DNA of 49,343 nucleotides from Halobacteriales archaeon SW_7_65_23 (GCA_003022725.1 PXSQ01000030.1:1-49343); one strand, 5' to 3'. Positions 35,430-45,800 are shown, counted from the first letter of the stretch. Notes: generated by a model from the letters alone, not told the origin. Made by a program: numbers and translations.

Positions 35430-36022
35430 TGTGTGGCGGCCGCGGCACCCGCCTCGACGCCACTGTCGAGAAGCCACTGTTCGAAATCGCGGGCACTCCG
35501 ATGATCGAGCACGTCTACGACGCACTCGCGGGGAGCGACCTCGGTACGGTGTACACAGCCCCGTCACCACAGACGCCGGACACCCGCGAGTTCCTGAACT
35601 CCCGAGCGATCCCCTATCTCGGGACACCGGGAGAGGGGTACGTCGCTGATCTCGACGCCGCACTCTCCGAACTGGACGGGCCCGTGCTGACTGCCGCCGC
35701 CGACCTGCCGTTGCTCTCGCCGGACCCCGTCGATCGCATCCTCGCCCGGCACGATCGCGGCTCCCTCGCGGTCGCCGTCCCGGCGGCGCTCAAGAAGGCC
35801 CTCGGCGTCAGCTACGACCACTCGTTCGATCACAGGGGCCAGGAGGTGGTGCCGGCAGGGATCAACGTGGTCGGCGACGCGGAGGAGGAGACCACGGTTG
35901 TCTCCCACGACGCACGCTTCGCCGTGAACGTGAACCGCCGCTCCGACGCCCGGATCGCGGAGATTTTGATACCCACGAGGGAAGAAAAATCTTCGGGGTC
36001 CGATGGAAGGGATCAGCCGTGA
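35414..36022 (+). CDS. cobY: GTP:adenosylcobinamide-phosphate guanylyltransferase
   Basis: MDGLVMCGGRGTRLDATVEKPLFEIAGTPMIEHVYDAL; LTAAADLPLLSPDPVD. Confidence 0.93.
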   Translation: MDGLVMCGGRGTRLDATVEKPLFEIAGTPMIEHVYDALAGSDLGTVYTAPSPQTPDTREFLNSRAIPYLGTPGEGYVADLDAALSELDGPVLTAAADLPLLSPDPVDRILARHDRGSLAVAVPAALKKALGVSYDHSFDHRGQEVVPAGINVVGDAEEETTVVSHDARFAVNVNRRSDARIAEILIPTREEKSSGSDGRDQP

Positions 36023-36052
36023 TCGGAAGTCGGTGCCGGGAGGTGGTCAGCT

Positions 36053-37063
36053 GTGGATCCTGAATCCATCGATAGCGTGGCGCCGGTCACGCACGGCAGC
36101 AGCGACGACCCCGACCTGCTGGATTTCAGTGCGAACACCAACCCGGTGATTCCGGAGGGAGTGGAGAACGTATACCGGGACGCCGTCGAGGCCTCGACAC
36201 GTGCTGAGTTCCCGTCTATCGAGCAGTTTCGGAGAGTAGCTGCCGCGGCCGTCGACTGTGACCCGACGGCTATCGTCCCGACGTGGGGCGGCATCGAGGC
36301 GATCCGGCTCGCGGTCGCGCTGACGGTCACACCCGGCGACTCCGTGCTCGTGCCGGCACCGAGTTTCGGCGAGTACGCCCGCGAGGTCGAACTCCAGGGC
36401 GGGACGCCGACGTTCGCGCCGGCCGAGGGGATCGTCGACGAGGATCCCGCGGACCACGCCCTGGTGATCGTCTGCCAGCCGAACAACCCGACCGGGCGAG
36501 CCGTCGACGCCGACCGTCTCCAGTCGTTTGCCGCCCGGTGCCGGGCGGCCGACACGCCGCTGTTGATCGACGAAGCGTTCCTGGACTTCACCGGCCGTGA
36601 CTCCCTGGCGGGGGTCCCGGGCGTGATCGTCGCTCGCTCGCTGACCAAGATGTACGGTCTGCCAGGTCTGCGGGTCGGCGACGCCGTCGCAACGGGGACT
36701 CTCGGAGAACGGCTGCGAACGGCGAGCCAGCCCGGGGCCATCTCGCCACCCGCGCTAGCCGTCGGCACGCACTGCCTGCAGCAGGAGGAATTCGTCGCCG
36801 AGACGACGCGTCGAGTGCGGTCTGAACGCGAACGGATCCGGGAAGAACTCTCCGAGCAGTTCGACGTGTACCCCTCAGAGGCCCCGTTTCTGCTGCTGGA
36901 CGTGGGTGAGCGTGACGTCGACGGCCTGCTCGCGCGGGCACGCGAGCGAGGGCTCGCACTCAGGGACGCGCGGACGTTCCGGCGGTTGGACTCGCACGTC
37001 CGCATCGCTGTTCGTCTTCCTGAGGAGAACGACCGACTGCTGGAGGCCCTGAGTGATGTTTGA
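36053..37063 (+). CDS. cobD: Threonine-phosphate decarboxylase (CobD/HisC-like aminotransferase)
   Basis: LLDFSANTNPVIPEGVE...VIVCQPNNPTGRAVD...DEAFLDFTGRD...ARSLTKMYGLPGLRVG. Confidence 0.88.
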   Translation: MDPESIDSVAPVTHGSSDDPDLLDFSANTNPVIPEGVENVYRDAVEASTRAEFPSIEQFRRVAAAAVDCDPTAIVPTWGGIEAIRLAVALTVTPGDSVLVPAPSFGEYAREVELQGGTPTFAPAEGIVDEDPADHALVIVCQPNNPTGRAVDADRLQSFAARCRAADTPLLIDEAFLDFTGRDSLAGVPGVIVARSLTKMYGLPGLRVGDAVATGTLGERLRTASQPGAISPPALAVGTHCLQQEEFVAETTRRVRSERERIREELSEQFDVYPSEAPFLLLDVGERDVDGLLARARERGLALRDARTFRRLDSHVRIAVRLPEENDRLLEALSDV

Positions 37064-37814
37064 GGCGACCGTCAGCGAAGGCGTGCTGTGCGTCCGCCGG
37101 CCCCGAACCCGCTGGCTCTCGACCGGGTGGAACGGCGGTTTCAGCGAGGGGAGCGCTGCCTACAACGTCTCCGTCCCCGAGGGCTGGCCCGAGGTCGACC
37201 TCGCGGTCTACACCCGGGAGCGGCGCCGCAAGGCCGGCTTCGGGGATCCGGGCCCGACGCTGCTCACGGGCGTCGCCCTCGAACACGCCCGCTGTGCGCG
37301 CCTGGACTCGGTTGCGGTGTTCGCCACGGCAGGGCTGTCCAATCCCGCACCGCTCCCGATGAATCCGACCGGTGGAGACGGGACGGGTGACTCGTCGGCG
37401 CCTGGAGAGGAGTCACCGAGGTCGGAGGACGACTCACTGCCGGAGCCGGGCACGGTGAACCTGCTCGTCGGCACGGACCGGGCGCTCGACGACGCCGCGA
37501 TGGCCAACCTCGTCGCGGTCGCCGCGGAGGCGAAAGCCGCGACGCTGCTCGCCGAGACCGGCTTCCCGGGGACGACCACCGACGCGGTCGTCGTCGGCTG
37601 TGACCCGGACGGGGAGCCGGCGGCGTTCTCCGGGAGTGCGACGGCCATCGGCGAGGCGGCGCGAGTCTGCGTGCGCGATGCGGTCCGGGCGAGTCTCCAG
37701 TCGCGCTATCCCGACAAGTCGTTTCCCGAATCTGTCGAGGCCGCCGAGCACGGGAGCCGGGTCGACCGCGAGTCGACAGTCTCACCGGTCCGGGGCGACG
37801 AGAGTGAGCCATGA
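37056..37814 (+). CDS. cbiZ: Adenosylcobinamide amidohydrolase CbiZ
   Basis: LSTGWNGGFSEGSAAYNVSVPEGW...TAGLSNPAPLP...GTVNLLVGTDRALDDAAMANLVAVAAEAKAATL...TGTTTDAVVVG-like motif (PGTTTDAVVVGCD). Confidence 0.92.
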   Translation: MFEATVSEGVLCVRRPRTRWLSTGWNGGFSEGSAAYNVSVPEGWPEVDLAVYTRERRRKAGFGDPGPTLLTGVALEHARCARLDSVAVFATAGLSNPAPLPMNPTGGDGTGDSSAPGEESPRSEDDSLPEPGTVNLLVGTDRALDDAAMANLVAVAAEAKAATLLAETGFPGTTTDAVVVGCDPDGEPAAFSGSATAIGEAARVCVRDAVRASLQSRYPDKSFPESVEAAEHGSRVDRESTVSPVRGDESEP

Positions 37815-38521
37815 GCGAGTATACCCACGCGAGCGATGAGAGCGACGAAACTCGTGTCGACGGCGGAACTGACGGGGCGGAGGCAGAGCCGCTCGAACCG
37901 CAGCCGATCGAACCGGCCGCACCCGAGGAGTTCGGGCTGGTCCAGGCCTGGTGGGGCGACGGCAAGGGCAAGACGACCGCGGCGCTGGGGATGGGGTTCC
38001 GGGCCGCGGGTCACGGCTACCGCGTCCACATGCTCCAGTTCCTGAAGGGCGGCACCGCCAGCGTCGAGGACGTCCGCGGCGAGTACAACGCCGTCGCGCA
38101 GTTCCCCGGCTTCAGCTACGAGAACTCGGGCCACTACGGCTGGCACAGGCTCCCCGACGGCTCCGACGACGAGCGCCACGAGGCGAACGCCCGTGCCGGC
38201 TTCGAGCGGGCCGAGGAGCTGGTCGAAGCCGCCGACAAGGCCGATCTCTCCGGCCCGCTCGCACTCGACGGGCCGCCCGAAGACGGCTGTCACATGCTGA
38301 TCCTCGACGAGATCCTCTACGCGCTGGGCCGGGGGCTCGTGAGCGCCAAGGAACTGATCGAACTGATCGAGGCGAAGCCGGAGGACCTCGAACTCGTGTT
38401 GACCGGCGGGCACGACGAGCCCGCCGCCATCGTGGAGCACGCCGACCTGGTGACCGAGGTCAGCAAGGGGAAACACCCGATCGACGCCGGACAGCCCGCG
38501 CGGAAGGGCACCGAATTTTAG
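37811..38521 (+). CDS. cobO: Cob(I)yrinic acid a,c-diamide adenosyltransferase (CobA/CobO/BtuR)
   Basis: GLVQAWWGDGKGKTTAALGMGFRAAGHGYRVHMLQFLKGG...LILDEILYALGRGLV...LTGGHDEPAAIVEHADLVTEV. Confidence 0.95.
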   Translation: MSEYTHASDESDETRVDGGTDGAEAEPLEPQPIEPAAPEEFGLVQAWWGDGKGKTTAALGMGFRAAGHGYRVHMLQFLKGGTASVEDVRGEYNAVAQFPGFSYENSGHYGWHRLPDGSDDERHEANARAGFERAEELVEAADKADLSGPLALDGPPEDGCHMLILDEILYALGRGLVSAKELIELIEAKPEDLELVLTGGHDEPAAIVEHADLVTEVSKGKHPIDAGQPARKGTEF

Positions 38522-38536
38522 CGAGTCGCCGCGGGC

Positions 38537-41323
38537 CTACTCCTCGATCTGGATGCCGGGCCGGCCGGACGTCGCCTTCGCCGCGAGGTCCTCGGGCGCC
38601 TCGCCGGGCTCGGAGACGACCACCTCGGCGTCGAACTCGCGTTCGAGCAGCCAGACCGCGCGCGTCAGCGCCTCGTACTCGCGCTCGGGCGGGAGCTGTT
38701 CGTCCAGGTGGCCCTCGCCGGCGAGGGCCTTCGCGTAGTCGGCGGCGGCCTCGCCGTGGCGCTGGAGCCGCTCGTCGCCCATCAGCTGGCCGACGACGTT
38801 TCCGTCGAGGTCGCGGGCCTGCTGGCGGGCGTAGTGCTTCCACTCGGGGGCGACCGCGATCTCGATCAGCGACGGGTCCTCGATGCCCGCCACGCCGACG
38901 ATGTCCCGGACGTCCTCGCGGGTGTTCTCGACGAGCAGGCGCGCAGTCTCGTAGCCTGCCGGCTCGTCCGCCTCGGGCCAGTCAGCCTCGGCGATCAGGC
39001 CGTCGTGGCCGAGGTGGTCCCACAGCTCCTCGGCGACGTGGGGCGCAACCGGCGCGAGCAGCCGCGAGACGGTCGACAGCCCGCGCTCGAACGTCCCCCC
39101 GTCGGGCTCGGTGTAGTCGACGTAGCGGCGCAGCAGCGACACCAGCTCGCGGATCGCCTGCAGCGCGTGGTTGAAGCGGAACGCCTCGAACTCCTCGGTC
39201 GCCGTGGCGGCCGTCGCCGTGATCTCACGGGCGACGTACTCGTCGATGGTGCCGCCGTCGCCGGCCGCGGCGGCGTCGCGGGTGTCGATCGCCCCCTCTG
39301 CGTACCGAGCGACCAGGTCGTGGACGTTCTGCAGGAACGCGTGGGCGGACTCGGCGCCCTCTTCGGTCCAGTCCAGCGCCTTCTCGGGCTGTGCGGCGTT
39401 CAGCATGAACAGCCGGCCGGTGTCGGCGCCGAACCGCTCGACGAACGGCGCCGGCGAGACGACGTTGCCCGACGAGGAGCTCATCGCCTCCCCGTCCTTG
39501 CGGACCATCCCCTGTGTGAGCAGGTTCTCGAACGGCTCGCGGACCCCGTCGAGCATCTCCAGGTCGTCGAGCACCTTCGTGAAAAAGCGCGAGTAGATCA
39601 GGTGCATCGTCGCGTGCTCGATGCCGCCGACGTACTGGTCGACCGGCATCCAGTCGGTGGCCTGCTCGCTGTCGAACGGCGCGTCATCGAGGTCCGGCGA
39701 GATGAAGCGCAGGAAGTACCACGACGAGTCGACGAACGTGTCCATCGTGTCGGTCTCGCGCTGGGCCGGCCTGCCGCAGTCCGGACAGGTCGTCGTCTTC
39801 CACTCCTGGGCCGCGTCCAGCGGGTTGCCAGTCGTCCGGATGAACTCCGGCAGTTCGATCGGCAGATCCTCCTCGGGCACCGGGATGTAGCCACAGTCCG
39901 GGCACTCCACGAACGGGATCGGCGTCCCCCAGTAGCGCTGGCGGGAGATACACCAGTCACGGAGGCTGAACTCCGTCCGGTGCTCGCCGTCGAACGCCTC
40001 GACGAACCGATCGCGGGCCTCGGCGCTATCTAGCCCGTCGAACTCGCCGCTGTCGACCAGCACGCCGTCGGACTCGTCGCTGTTGACCAGCACGCCGTCG
40101 GACTCACTTCGCTCGTCCGATGAACCCTCGATCTCCCCGAGATCGAGGACGCCGTCCTCGGTGTAGGCTGCCTCCTGGACGTCGACCTCCTCGGGATCGA
40201 CCGCTGTGTTCCCGGCCGGCTCGACAACCTGCTGGATCGGGATGTCGTGCTCCTCGGCGAACGCGTGGTCGCGGTCGTCGTGGGCGGGGACGGCGTACAG
40301 GGCGCCGGTGCCAATGTCCTCGAGTACGTAGTCCGCGACGTAGACGGGGATCTCCTCGTCGGTCGCGGGATTGGTCGCGTACTCGTCGGTGAACACGCCC
40401 GAGGTCTCGTCGATCTCCTCCTCGTCGGCGTGCTCGACGCGGTGGATGTACTCGGCGATGTCGTCGTCCTCAGCAGCGAGTTCCTGTGCGACCTCGTGAC
40501 CGGGCGAGAGTGCGAAAAACGTCGCGCCGTGGATGGTGTCGAGCCGGGTCGTGAAGATGTCGACGCTGTCGCCGGTCGTCAGCTCGAACTCGACGGAGGT
40601 GCCCTCCTGCTTGCCGATCCAGTTGTGCTGCATCTCCCGGACGTTGTCCGGCCAGCCGTCCATCTCGTCGAGTTCGTCGTACAGTTCGTCGGCGTAGTCG
40701 GTGATCGTGAAAAACCACTGTTCGAGTTCGCGGTGCTCGATGGCGGTGTCACACCGCCAACAGATCTCGACGCCACCTTCGGTGTTGACGTTCTCGTCGG
40801 CCAGCACCGTCTCGCAGCTGGGACACCAGTTGAGTTCCGTTTCTTTTCGCTCAACCAGCCCTGCCTCGTAGAACTCCTGGAACAGCCACTGGTTCCACCG
40901 GAAGTACTCCGGCTCGCAGGTCGTGACCTCCCGCTGCCAGTCGAACCCCAGGCCCATCACGTTCATCTGGTCTTTCATTGCGGCGATGCAGTCCATCGTC
41001 CACCCGCGGGGGTCGACGTCGCGCTCGTTGGCAGCGTTCTCCGCGGGGAGCCCGAACGAGTCCCAGCCCATCGGGTGCAACACTGCCTCGCCCTGCATCC
41101 GCTTGTAGCGGGCGAACGCGTCGGTGATCGCGTAGTTGCGGACGTGGCCCATGTGCATCTCGCCCGACGGGTAGGGGAACATCGCGAGGACGTAGCTGGG
41201 GTCCTCGGCCCCGTCTTCGATGTGGAACACCTCCTCGTCGTCCCACCGCTGTTGCCACCGCGGCTCGATCTCCGCCGGATCGAACCGTCGCTCCTCCTGA
41301 TCCGTCGCGTCGGCTCTACTCAT
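38537..41323 (-). CDS. leuS: Leucyl-tRNA synthetase
   Basis: MFPYPSGEMHMGHVRNYAITDAFARYKRMQGEAVLHPMGWDSFGLPAENAA; MVRKDGEAMSSSSGNVVSP (KMSKS-like). Confidence 0.97.
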   Translation of the reverse strand: MSRADATDQEERRFDPAEIEPRWQQRWDDEEVFHIEDGAEDPSYVLAMFPYPSGEMHMGHVRNYAITDAFARYKRMQGEAVLHPMGWDSFGLPAENAANERDVDPRGWTMDCIAAMKDQMNVMGLGFDWQREVTTCEPEYFRWNQWLFQEFYEAGLVERKETELNWCPSCETVLADENVNTEGGVEICWRCDTAIEHRELEQWFFTITDYADELYDELDEMDGWPDNVREMQHNWIGKQEGTSVEFELTTGDSVDIFTTRLDTIHGATFFALSPGHEVAQELAAEDDDIAEYIHRVEHADEEEIDETSGVFTDEYATNPATDEEIPVYVADYVLEDIGTGALYAVPAHDDRDHAFAEEHDIPIQQVVEPAGNTAVDPEEVDVQEAAYTEDGVLDLGEIEGSSDERSESDGVLVNSDESDGVLVDSGEFDGLDSAEARDRFVEAFDGEHRTEFSLRDWCISRQRYWGTPIPFVECPDCGYIPVPEEDLPIELPEFIRTTGNPLDAAQEWKTTTCPDCGRPAQRETDTMDTFVDSSWYFLRFISPDLDDAPFDSEQATDWMPVDQYVGGIEHATMHLIYSRFFTKVLDDLEMLDGVREPFENLLTQGMVRKDGEAMSSSSGNVVSPAPFVERFGADTGRLFMLNAAQPEKALDWTEEGAESAHAFLQNVHDLVARYAEGAIDTRDAAAAGDGGTIDEYVAREITATAATATEEFEAFRFNHALQAIRELVSLLRRYVDYTEPDGGTFERGLSTVSRLLAPVAPHVAEELWDHLGHDGLIAEADWPEADEPAGYETARLLVENTREDVRDIVGVAGIEDPSLIEIAVAPEWKHYARQQARDLDGNVVGQLMGDERLQRHGEAAADYAKALAGEGHLDEQLPPEREYEALTRAVWLLEREFDAEVVVSEPGEAPEDLAAKATSGRPGIQIEE
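40049..40108. repeat. 30-bp tandem duplication within leuS
   Basis: CGCTGT[C/T]GACCAGCACGCCGTCGGACTC occurs twice in tandem (ESDGVLVNSD-ESDGVLVDSG). Confidence 0.85.
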
Positions 41324-41384
41324 ACTTCTCCCTGGGACGTGCCCGGATTTCTATCTTTTGACAGCGCCGCCACAGCCGTGCCGG

Positions 41385-43301
41385 CTACTCAAGCTCCGCA
41401 ACGGCCGAGACGCCGGTAATCTCGAAGCGGGCACCGCCCGCGTTGCTCTCCGTGACCTGGATCTCCCAGCCGTGGGCCTCGACGACGTTCTGGACGATCC
41501 CCAGCCCGAAGCCCGTCCCGTCCTCGCTGGTCGTGTACCCCGAGTCAAACACCTGCTCGCGCTCCTCGGCCGGGATGCCGGGGCCGTCGTCGGCGGCGTA
41601 GAAACCCTCATCGAGGTCGCCGACTGTGACGGTCACGTCGCTCCCGCCGGCACCCGGATCGTCAGCCGGAGGCTGTCGGCTCGTGGAACCGTGTTCCACG
41701 GCGTTGCGAAACAGGTTCTCGAACAGCTGCTGGAGGCGGTCCGGGTCGGCGCTGATCGTCGCCGTGGTGGTGACAGAAAGCGTCGCGTCGCCAGTGTCGA
41801 CCGTCTCCCAGGCCCGCCGTGCGACCGCCGCCAGCTCGACCGGCTCCACGCCGCCGATGGTCTCGCCGGCACGGGCCAGCCCGAGGAGCTCCTCAATCAG
41901 CGTCTCCATTCTGTCGTGCGATCGCTCGACGGCCTCGAGATGCTCCCTGCGGTCGTTGGTGTCGTCGATCGCCAGTGCCATTTCGAGTCGGCCCTGGGCC
42001 ACGTTCAGCGGGTTCCGGAGGTCGTGCCCGACGATGCTGGCGAACTCCTCGAGCCTGTCGTTCTTCCGTTTCAGCTCCCGCTCGCGTTCGATCCGGTCGA
42101 GCGCGCTCCGCGTGTGGCTCAACAGCAGTTCGGCGAACTCGACGTCGTCGTCGTCGAAGGCGGCGCGCTCGGTCCGCACCGCCTGGAACACCCCGTGGTC
42201 ACCGATCGGGACGCTGATCCCCGAACGGTAGTGCTCTTTCGCCGGATCCGTGTCCTCGTCCGCCGCGGCGTCGTCGACGATATACGACTCCCGCGTCTGA
42301 TAAGTCTTGCCCGCCAGCCCCAGTTCGATCCGCATCGGGCGGCTGCCGTCGGGGAGCATCTCCGAAGAGGTCGCTCTCGGGACGAGCCACTCGCCTTCGC
42401 GGATCACCACAGTACAGAGGTCCATGTTGAGAATCTCGGTTGCAGCCTCGACGGTCTGGCCACAGATCCCCTCGACGCTGTCCTCGGCCTGGATCGCCGG
42501 CGCGACCCGGTGGAGCGCGTGAAGCACCGTCTGGCGCTGCTTGCGGGCGGTGATGTCCTGGATCGACCCACGGACACTGACGACCTCGCCGTCGACCGTC
42601 TCCGGGGAGCCACGACTCCGGATCCAGCGTCGCTCGCCGTCGTCGTCGATCAGCCGCAGCTCGAGGTCGTACGGTTCCTGCGCCTCGATCGCGCGCTCAA
42701 ACGCCGCTCGGATCGTCGGCTGATCGTCCGGGTGGTAGTACTCCTGGAACTTCTCCGGAGACAGGTCCGCCCCGGGGTCGAGCCCATGGATGCGCAACAC
42801 CTCGTCGGTCACGTACGATGTGTCTTCCCGCACGTTGTACTCCCAGACGCCGATGTTCGCGACTTCCTCCGCCTCCGTCAGCAGGTCCAGCTGCTGCTCC
42901 AGCGCCTGTTCCGTCCGGTACCCCTCGACGGCGTTGCGGATCCGGTTGAGCAGCAGCTCGTACTGCTCGGTCCCGCCCCGCTTCTGCAGGTAGTCGGTCA
43001 CACCCGCCGAGATCGCCTCGCTCGCCACCGTCTCGCTGCCTTTCCCGGTGAACAGGACGAACGGGAGATCCGGATACACTGCCCGCACCTGTTCGAGGAA
43101 CTCGATCCCGTTCGCCCCTGGTATATCGTAATCGCTAACGACGGCGTCGTACCGCTCGTCGCCGAGCATGTCGAGGCCGTCGCTCGCATTCGTCGCTGTC
43201 TCGACTGTCACCTGCTCGTCCTCGCGTTCGAGCACTGTCGTGGTCAACTTCCCGAAGTCCGGGTCGTCGTCCACGTGCAGCACTCGAATCCCGCGCTCCA
43301 T
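41385..43301 (-). CDS. Hybrid sensor: receiver-PAS-GAF-histidine kinase
   Basis: MERGIRVLHVDDDPDFG receiver; YYHPDDQPTIRAAFERAI PAS; FASIVGHDLRNPLNVAQGRLEMA HisKA; NLFRNAVEHGS, DDGPGIP, TGFGLGIVQNVVEAHGW ATPase. Confidence 0.95.
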   Translation of the reverse strand: MERGIRVLHVDDDPDFGKLTTTVLEREDEQVTVETATNASDGLDMLGDERYDAVVSDYDIPGANGIEFLEQVRAVYPDLPFVLFTGKGSETVASEAISAGVTDYLQKRGGTEQYELLLNRIRNAVEGYRTEQALEQQLDLLTEAEEVANIGVWEYNVREDTSYVTDEVLRIHGLDPGADLSPEKFQEYYHPDDQPTIRAAFERAIEAQEPYDLELRLIDDDGERRWIRSRGSPETVDGEVVSVRGSIQDITARKQRQTVLHALHRVAPAIQAEDSVEGICGQTVEAATEILNMDLCTVVIREGEWLVPRATSSEMLPDGSRPMRIELGLAGKTYQTRESYIVDDAAADEDTDPAKEHYRSGISVPIGDHGVFQAVRTERAAFDDDDVEFAELLLSHTRSALDRIERERELKRKNDRLEEFASIVGHDLRNPLNVAQGRLEMALAIDDTNDRREHLEAVERSHDRMETLIEELLGLARAGETIGGVEPVELAAVARRAWETVDTGDATLSVTTTATISADPDRLQQLFENLFRNAVEHGSTSRQPPADDPGAGGSDVTVTVGDLDEGFYAADDGPGIPAEEREQVFDSGYTTSEDGTGFGLGIVQNVVEAHGWEIQVTESNAGGARFEITGVSAVAELE

Positions 43302-43405
43302 ACCAGTTGTATTCGACTTGGTGAGTATAGTGTTTGGGCCGCTGACCGGTCCCGAGTCGTCCGGCCAGCGACACCTCTTTGCCGCGCCTCCTGAAAGAGG
43401 CGGGT

Positions 43406-45523
43406 ATGGAAGCGAAGCGGGAGCTGACGAGCGTCGACATCGCGGCCCTCGCGGGCGAGCTTGGCGCCTACGAGGGCGCCCGCCTGGAGAAGGCGTACCT
43501 GTACGACGACGGGTTCGTCCGGCTGAAGCTGCGCGACTACGACCGCGGCCGCCTCGAGCTGTTGATCGACACCAGCGACACCAAACACGTCCGGCTCGCC
43601 GAGCCCGAACACGTCCCGCCGGCACCCGAGCGGCCGCCGAACTTCGCGATGATGCTGCGCAACCGCATGGAGGGTGCCACCCTCTCGGGCGTCGAGCAGT
43701 TCGAGTTCGATCGCATCCTCCAGCTATCCTTCGAGCGCGACGACGGCCACACCACGCTCGTCGCGGAGCTGTTCGGCGACGGCAACCTCGCCGTGCTGGA
43801 CGGCGCCGGCGAGGTGATCGACTGCCTGCAGACGGTCCGGCTCAAGTCCCGCACCGTCGCGCCGGGGGCACCTTACGAGTTCCCCGACGCCCGGTTCAAT
43901 CCGCTGTCGGTCGACCGCGAGGGGTTCGCGGCCAGGCTCCGCCAGTCCGACACCGACGTCGTCCGGACGCTCGCAACGCAGCTGAACTTCGGCGGGCTCT
44001 GGGCCGAGGAGCTGTGTACCCGCGCCGGCGTCGAGAAGACCCTCGACATCGAGGAACTCGGAGACGACGACGTCGACCGCCTGTACGAGACCGTCGGCGA
44101 CCTCGCCGACCGCCTGCGCGCCGGCGACCTCGATCCGCGGGTGTACCGCGAGGACGACCGCCGGGTCGACGTCACGCCCGTGCCGCTGGAGGAGCACGCT
44201 GCCCTCGACGCCGACCGGTTCGATGCGTTCACTGCCGCGCTCGACGACTACTTCACGCACTTCGAGACGGACGCCGACGAGGAGCCGGTCGACAGCGGGC
44301 CGGACAGGCCGGACTTCGAGGCCGAGATCGAGAAGAAACAGCGGATCATCGAACAGCAGGAGGGTGCCATCGAGTCCTTCGACGAGCAGGCCGAGGCCGA
44401 GCGCGAAAAGGCCGAACTGCTGTACGCCAACTACGACCTCGTCGACGAGGTGCTGTCGACGATCCGCGGCGCCCGCGACGAGGGGGTCGGTTGGGACGCG
44501 ATCGCCGAGCGGTTCGAACAGGGCGCCGAACAGGGGATCGCCGAGGCGGAGGCCGTCCAGTCGGTCGACGGCAGCGAGGGGACGGTCACCCTCCGGATCG
44601 ACGACCACGACGTCACGCTTGACGTCTTCGAGGGCGTCGAACGCAACGCCGACCTCCTCTACCAGGAGGCAAAGCGGGTCGAAGAGAAAAAAGAGGGCGC
44701 CAAGGCAGCCATCGAGAACACCCGCGCGGAACTCGAGGAGATCAAAGAGCGCCGCGAGGAGTGGGAAGCACGCGACCGAAACGGCGACGACGGGAAGGGC
44801 GGCGACGACGAGGACGAGGAAGCGAAAGACATCGACTGGCTCGCACGCGCGTCGATCCCGATCCGCAAATCCGAGGAGTGGTACGAGCGGTTCCGGTGGT
44901 TCCACACCAGCGACGGCTTCCTGGTGATCGGCGGGCGCAACGCCGACGGGAACGAGGAGATCGTCAAGAAGTACCTCGACCGCGGCGACCGGTTCCTGCA
45001 CGCCCAGGCCCACGGCGGCCCGGCCACTGTGCTGAAGGCGACCGGACCCAGCGAGTCCTACGACGACGACGTCGAAATTCCACAGACCTCGCTGCAAGAG
45101 GCCGCGCAGTTCGCGGTCTCATACTCCTCGGTCTGGAAGGACAGCAAGTACGCCGGCGACGTGTACGTGGTCGACGACGACCAGGTGTCGAAGACGCCCG
45201 AGAGCGGCGAATATCTGGAGAAGGGCGGCTTCGCAATCCGCGGGGACCGCACGTACTTCGACGACATAGCCGTCGGCGTCGCGGTCGGCATCACCTGCGA
45301 GCCGGAGACGCGGGTGATCGGTGGCCCGCCGTCGGCGATCGACCCCCGCGCCGAGACCACGATCGCGGTCGAACCCGGGAAGTTCGCCCAGGGTGACGTG
45401 GCCAAGCGGTGCTACCGTGAGTTCCGCGGGCGGTTCGCCGACGAGTCGTTCGTCCGGAAAGTCGCCAGCCCCGACCTGATCCAGGAGTTCCTGCCGCCGG
45501 GGACGAGCACCATCTCCGAGTGA
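43406..45523 (+). CDS. NEMF/Rqc2 (RqcH, NFACT) ribosome-associated quality control homologue
   Basis: KRELTSVDIAALAGEL...RPPNFAMMLRNRMEGATL...NFACT-R region IRKSEEWYERFRWFHTSDGFLVIGGRNADGNEEIVKKYLDRGDRFLHAQAHGGPATVLK. Confidence 0.95.
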   Translation: MEAKRELTSVDIAALAGELGAYEGARLEKAYLYDDGFVRLKLRDYDRGRLELLIDTSDTKHVRLAEPEHVPPAPERPPNFAMMLRNRMEGATLSGVEQFEFDRILQLSFERDDGHTTLVAELFGDGNLAVLDGAGEVIDCLQTVRLKSRTVAPGAPYEFPDARFNPLSVDREGFAARLRQSDTDVVRTLATQLNFGGLWAEELCTRAGVEKTLDIEELGDDDVDRLYETVGDLADRLRAGDLDPRVYREDDRRVDVTPVPLEEHAALDADRFDAFTAALDDYFTHFETDADEEPVDSGPDRPDFEAEIEKKQRIIEQQEGAIESFDEQAEAEREKAELLYANYDLVDEVLSTIRGARDEGVGWDAIAERFEQGAEQGIAEAEAVQSVDGSEGTVTLRIDDHDVTLDVFEGVERNADLLYQEAKRVEEKKEGAKAAIENTRAELEEIKERREEWEARDRNGDDGKGGDDEDEEAKDIDWLARASIPIRKSEEWYERFRWFHTSDGFLVIGGRNADGNEEIVKKYLDRGDRFLHAQAHGGPATVLKATGPSESYDDDVEIPQTSLQEAAQFAVSYSSVWKDSKYAGDVYVVDDDQVSKTPESGEYLEKGGFAIRGDRTYFDDIAVGVAVGITCEPETRVIGGPPSAIDPRAETTIAVEPGKFAQGDVAKRCYREFRGRFADESFVRKVASPDLIQEFLPPGTSTISE

Positions 45524-45632
45524 TACTGGTGGCTGTAATTCTTTTACTCACCAGTCTCTGCTCTCTGCGGAGACAGACCCGTTCCGCCTGGATTCTCAAT
45601 TCGAGTTTTCACGTCCTTACAGCCACCAGTAT
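45523..45632 (+). mobile_element. 110-bp MITE, copy B
   Basis: ATACTGGTGGCTGTAATTCTTTTACTCACCAG...CGTCCTTACAGCCACCAGTAT; begins at the last base of the Rqc2 stop codon. Confidence 0.9.
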
Positions 45633-45800
45633 CACTTGAGGCGGAGACGACAGCGAACGTACATTGGGACCCCGAAGTCGCAATTGTCGCCCCATAGACA
45701 GGTTGTATCTCGGTTCGGACGTCACCCCGAGAACAGATGTCTTTACGGGAACGCCGATACAATCCGGGCTGACACGACTGGTAGACGACGTTGCTGGCGC

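Noticed and set aside
37951-45097. Long overlapping antisense or out-of-frame ORFs (37951-39174, 38708-40033, 40247-41419, 41358-43394, 43168-44622, 43724-45097)
   Set aside because: Arg-rich or mirror-composition translations overlapping well-supported genes; typical of high-GC genomes
45633-45800. Short ORFs downstream of MITE copy B (45636-45983, 45664-45870, 45544-45762)
   Set aside because: No recognisable domains; partly MITE or antisense to the acyl-CoA dehydrogenase
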